From NCBI GenBank assembly GCA_003460745.1, contig QTVU01000082.1, positions 1 through 6,793 of the forward strand: a DNA stretch of 6,793 bases. Reading direction: 5' to 3'. The stretch comes from Firmicutes bacterium AM55-24TS (GTDB lineage: Bacteria; Bacillota; Clostridia; UBA1381). Positions within the stretch are counted from its first letter, which is position 1, and each line of letters begins with the position of its first letter. A program made the translations under genes and the position numbers. Below the pieces are notes generated by a model. The model saw nothing but the letters and a program-made list of their open reading frames with translations. It searched no databases and had not been told where the DNA came from. This document shows positions 4,387 to 6,793 of this stretch, in pieces.

Positions 4387-6693
4387 CTATTCCTTAGCCA
4401 TTATGCAAATGCTTTTTTCTGCATTTACACCTTTCACCGTATGATTAGCCAAATCAAGTGCCTCAGTAACGTTTTCACCCGGATTAATCATCGCGACACC
4501 TGCGGTTATCACAACAGGACATTCTTTATAATTTCCGACTGTATCGGAAAAAGCTTCAAGCTTTTGTTGTATTTTCGTTTCTAAGTCCACACCTTCTTCA
4601 AACATAAAACAATTGATAAATTTATCCGTTCCGTTCAAATGACAATTCACGCATACATCTTCAGAGCTATCAAGCAAGAACTTTGCAAATTGTTTTAAAA
4701 CTCTGTCACCCTCTTCACGACCGTAAATACGGTTAAACTCATAAAATCTGTTAAAATTAAAATACACAAATCCGATTTTTTTGTTTGTCACGTGAGCGTT
4801 TCTCGTAATTCGTCCGACTTCTTCTTCAAACTTACTCAACGTAAATACGCCATAAGCGTCATTATCAACTTTATTTTGAAGGAATTTTTCACGTTCCGTG
4901 ATTATGTGTGACGATTTCATAAACATTGACAGTATCTTTGTTATTTCAAACATATCGTCAAATTCGTTCTTTTCCCAAATACGTTGTTTGTCCCAACACT
5001 GATAACAGACAACATAATATACATCTTCGTTTTCGGTATTTGATGAATATATCATTTGAACGTGTTCCGCCGCCTCAAATATGTTCCTGTATTTTTGTGT
5101 AAATTCCTCTTTAAAAGCAGGGGTATACTTAAATATATCATCCTTTTGAAATCTCTTTTTAAACAAAACAAGGTCATTATGCTCGTAATAACCGCTCTTC
5201 TTATCAGTGAACACAACATTATAATCACCGTCATGTTCTTTCCACCACTGAAATTCTATTTCAACTTTATCGTTAATCATATCGTATTTCATAATCTGAA
5301 TACAGTCAAGATTAACTGCAACACCGATATGACGCATAAGATTTGATATGGCATTATCCGAATCGGTTGATTTAGACGCAATTTCAAGTGCAACCATTAT
5401 TATATCGTGATTTTCCGAAACTTCTTCGCTTTCATCTTCTTCGGTCATAATTCCGGTGTATGTCAAAGCATTTTTATCAATAAATTCACCGTTGAAATAT
5501 TCAAAGCGATTTTTTCCGTTCGTCTTTGCCATATACAAAGCACTGTCGGCTTGTCTGAAAAGGTCCTCATACTTAACTCTGCCACGCCCCAAAGTAACAC
5601 CCATACTGCACGAAATATCTTTTTCGTCATTTTTATCTATACGCATTTTTAGTATGGCAAGACGTATATTTTCAAGTTTTCTCTCCAACTTTTCCGGTTT
5701 TGTGTTATCTATATAAACAAGAAATTCATCACCGCCGAAACGACCGATTATATCCTCGCTGTCAAGCGTACTCTTTATACTTCCCGCAACCATCGCGATA
5801 ACCGCGTCACCGTACAAATGACCGAATGTATCGTTTATGTTTTTAAAATTATCTATATCAAGAACGATAAATGCACATTCTTCGTTCATTGTTTGAGTTT
5901 TCAATCTCTCACGAATTTTCTCGATTGCCGTCTCTCTGTTAAGCACTTTTGAAAGCGGATCTATATATGCTTTTAATTTCAGCTGTTCTTCCTTTTTCTT
6001 TGTTTCGTTTATGTTTCGTGCACAGCCGATATATGTGTTCGTTTTCTCGGACGGTTTCAATACAAGTCTGTACCATTCAAACGGCTCTGACTCATTCATA
6101 CGCATACGTGCGTCAATCGTCAATTCGTCTTTCACAGGTCTCTCTTTTAAAGACTTGAGCAGTATTGTATCTTCCTGAAACATATACGCATTATTATCAA
6201 GATTTTTCATAAAATTCTGAACAGGCCGTTCCAACATTTCATTGTCGATAGACGACATATAAAATATCGTGTTTGTATCTTTTTGAGAATCATATTCAAA
6301 AAAGTACTCATTTGTCGCACTTAATGCGATGATATACTTTGAACATTGATTTTCAAGCTCCATAAATTTCTTCTTGTTTTCAGAGTCGTCAAATAATAAT
6401 GCAAATATGTGCTTATCATCAAGCTTTACGGCAAACATACAAATATATATACTGCCACCGCTCAAGTTTTTACTTTTGAAATACAGTCGCTTGGGAGTGT
6501 CGGCACTTCGGATTGTATCGTCAAATAATTTGCGACATTCTTCTTCAACTATAATATTATCTTGGTTAAAATTTCCGTTGTTGTATGTGTCATTGGTGTA
6601 ATATATTTTGTAATCATCATCAACAGAAAACACCACCGCACTGCACGGCAATGAATCATATATTTCATAATCTTCTTTAAGAAAATACGTCAT
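4387..6693 (-). CDS. PAS-GGDEF-GAF-like multidomain protein, probable diguanylate cyclase
   Basis: A 768-residue protein without signal peptide or membrane segments, probably a cytosolic sensor making cyclic di-GMP from two GTP. Numbering from the chosen start: PAS-like region about 5-105, second PAS-like region about 115-232, a short charged linker, and GGDEF domain about 240-403. The GGDEF domain has DPLSKVLNR, metal/GTP residues in LDIDNFKNIND and an intact GGDEF at 320-324. A GAF-like region spans about 423-598. A second GGDEF-type domain (about 610-768) is degenerate: its signature reads GTDKF (688-692) and its metal-binding LDID equivalent reads FNFN. No EAL domain is present. The RxxD product-inhibition site before the first GGDEF lacks its Arg. 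Start: ATG 6693 has GGAG 7 nt upstream, while the ATG seven codons earlier (6714) has no ribosome site. The PAS and GAF assignments are from pattern and length only. Confidence 0.9.
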   Translation of the reverse strand: MTYFLKEDYEIYDSLPCSAVVFSVDDDYKIYYTNDTYNNGNFNQDNIIVEEECRKLFDDTIRSADTPKRLYFKSKNLSGGSIYICMFAVKLDDKHIFALLFDDSENKKKFMELENQCSKYIIALSATNEYFFEYDSQKDTNTIFYMSSIDNEMLERPVQNFMKNLDNNAYMFQEDTILLKSLKERPVKDELTIDARMRMNESEPFEWYRLVLKPSEKTNTYIGCARNINETKKKEEQLKLKAYIDPLSKVLNRETAIEKIRERLKTQTMNEECAFIVLDIDNFKNINDTFGHLYGDAVIAMVAGSIKSTLDSEDIIGRFGGDEFLVYIDNTKPEKLERKLENIRLAILKMRIDKNDEKDISCSMGVTLGRGRVKYEDLFRQADSALYMAKTNGKNRFEYFNGEFIDKNALTYTGIMTEEDESEEVSENHDIIMVALEIASKSTDSDNAISNLMRHIGVAVNLDCIQIMKYDMINDKVEIEFQWWKEHDGDYNVVFTDKKSGYYEHNDLVLFKKRFQKDDIFKYTPAFKEEFTQKYRNIFEAAEHVQMIYSSNTENEDVYYVVCYQCWDKQRIWEKNEFDDMFEITKILSMFMKSSHIITEREKFLQNKVDNDAYGVFTLSKFEEEVGRITRNAHVTNKKIGFVYFNFNRFYEFNRIYGREEGDRVLKQFAKFLLDSSEDVCVNCHLNGTDKFINCFMFEEGVDLETKIQQKLEAFSDTVGNYKECPVVITAGVAMINPGENVTEALDLANHTVKGVNAEKSICIMAKE

Positions 6694-6700
6694 TGTTTTT

Positions 6701-6704
6701 CTCC
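6701..6704 (-). promoter_or_regulatory. Ribosome binding site choosing the GGDEF-protein start
   Basis: GGAG on the minus strand, 7 nt before ATG 6693. It lies inside the longer reading frame that begins at 6714, so the shorter protein (MTYFLKEDYE) is the likelier product. Confidence 0.7.
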
Positions 6705-6729
6705 GTTTACTCATTAATTTGTATTTTAT

Positions 6730-6758
6730 ATTATAACATACACTGAATATTTTTGCAA
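6730..6758 (-). promoter_or_regulatory. Promoter of the GGDEF-protein gene
   Basis: Minus strand TTGCAA (6753-6758), 17-bp spacer ending TATGT, consensus TATAAT (6730-6735), an extended -10 sigma-A promoter. Transcription should begin near 6723, about 30 nt before the chosen start codon. Confidence 0.85.
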
Positions 6759-6767
6759 TTAATTAAT

Positions 6768-6793
6768 AAAAAAGAACACTCAAAATTTGAGTG
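6768..6793 (-). terminator. Intrinsic terminator of the gene upstream of the window
   Basis: CACTC (6777-6781) pairs with GAGTG (6789-6793), extendable into the AT-rich centre. On the minus strand it is followed by TTC and six T residues (complement of 6768-6773). The stem may continue past the window edge. It would insulate the GGDEF gene from an upstream minus-strand gene that is not visible. Confidence 0.65.

Noticed and set aside
1..6793. CRISPR array, tRNA or rRNA genes
   Set aside because: No regularly spaced short repeats, no cloverleaf and no rRNA landmark sequence was found on either strand.

Overview
The window is AT-rich DNA whose promoters are of the Gram-positive extended -10 type (TRTGnTATAAT), with strong GGAG-type ribosome sites. 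Together with the gene content (polysaccharide use, GGDEF signalling) this suggests a low-GC Firmicute, probably a gut-type Clostridium relative. That placement is inference. All convincing genes lie on the minus strand, so transcription order runs from high to low coordinates.

Right half (about 2600-6793). A terminator from an upstream gene ends at the window edge. A sigma-A promoter then drives a 768-residue cytoplasmic signalling protein: PAS-like, PAS-like, active GGDEF, GAF-like, degenerate GGDEF. Eight bases after its stop begins the -35 of a separate promoter for a two-gene operon. That operon holds kduI (5-keto-4-deoxyuronate isomerase, pectin/uronate breakdown) and a xylose-isomerase-like TIM-barrel protein 13 bp downstream, and it closes with a clear intrinsic terminator at 2606-2642.

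Middle (2256-2603). An extended -10 promoter, a good ribosome site and an ATG lead only into a 12-codon ORF. The transcript would then run about 330 nt through a stretch with no recognisable gene and stop at the next terminator. This is either a decayed gene or a small-RNA/micro-ORF unit.

Left part (1-2291). This is the unusual region. A repeat of about 290 bp occurs as two inverted copies (138-428 and 888-1176), and its distal end occurs a third time (2213-2291). Each copy carries an intrinsic terminator followed by a strong TTGATA-N17/18-TATAAT promoter. Copy 3 drives a GH43-like glycosidase gene. Copy 2 terminates that gene and drives a GNAT acetyltransferase gene broken by a one-base frameshift. 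Copy 1 lies head-on to the acetyltransferase gene and fires antisense across it. The first ~195 nt of the full repeat show several conserved hairpins. The terminator stem differs in sequence among the three copies yet stays paired, through G-U wobbles that work only on the strand running into the promoter. A 12-bp motif, AAATTCCGATTT, marks the repeat/gene junctions and recurs at 98-109.

Read together, the left part looks like an accessory region built from single genes joined by a reusable 3'UTR-terminator-promoter module. The right half is a conventional sensory and uronate-catabolic region. GH43, KduI and the TIM-barrel protein could all serve plant cell-wall use, but they are separate transcription units.
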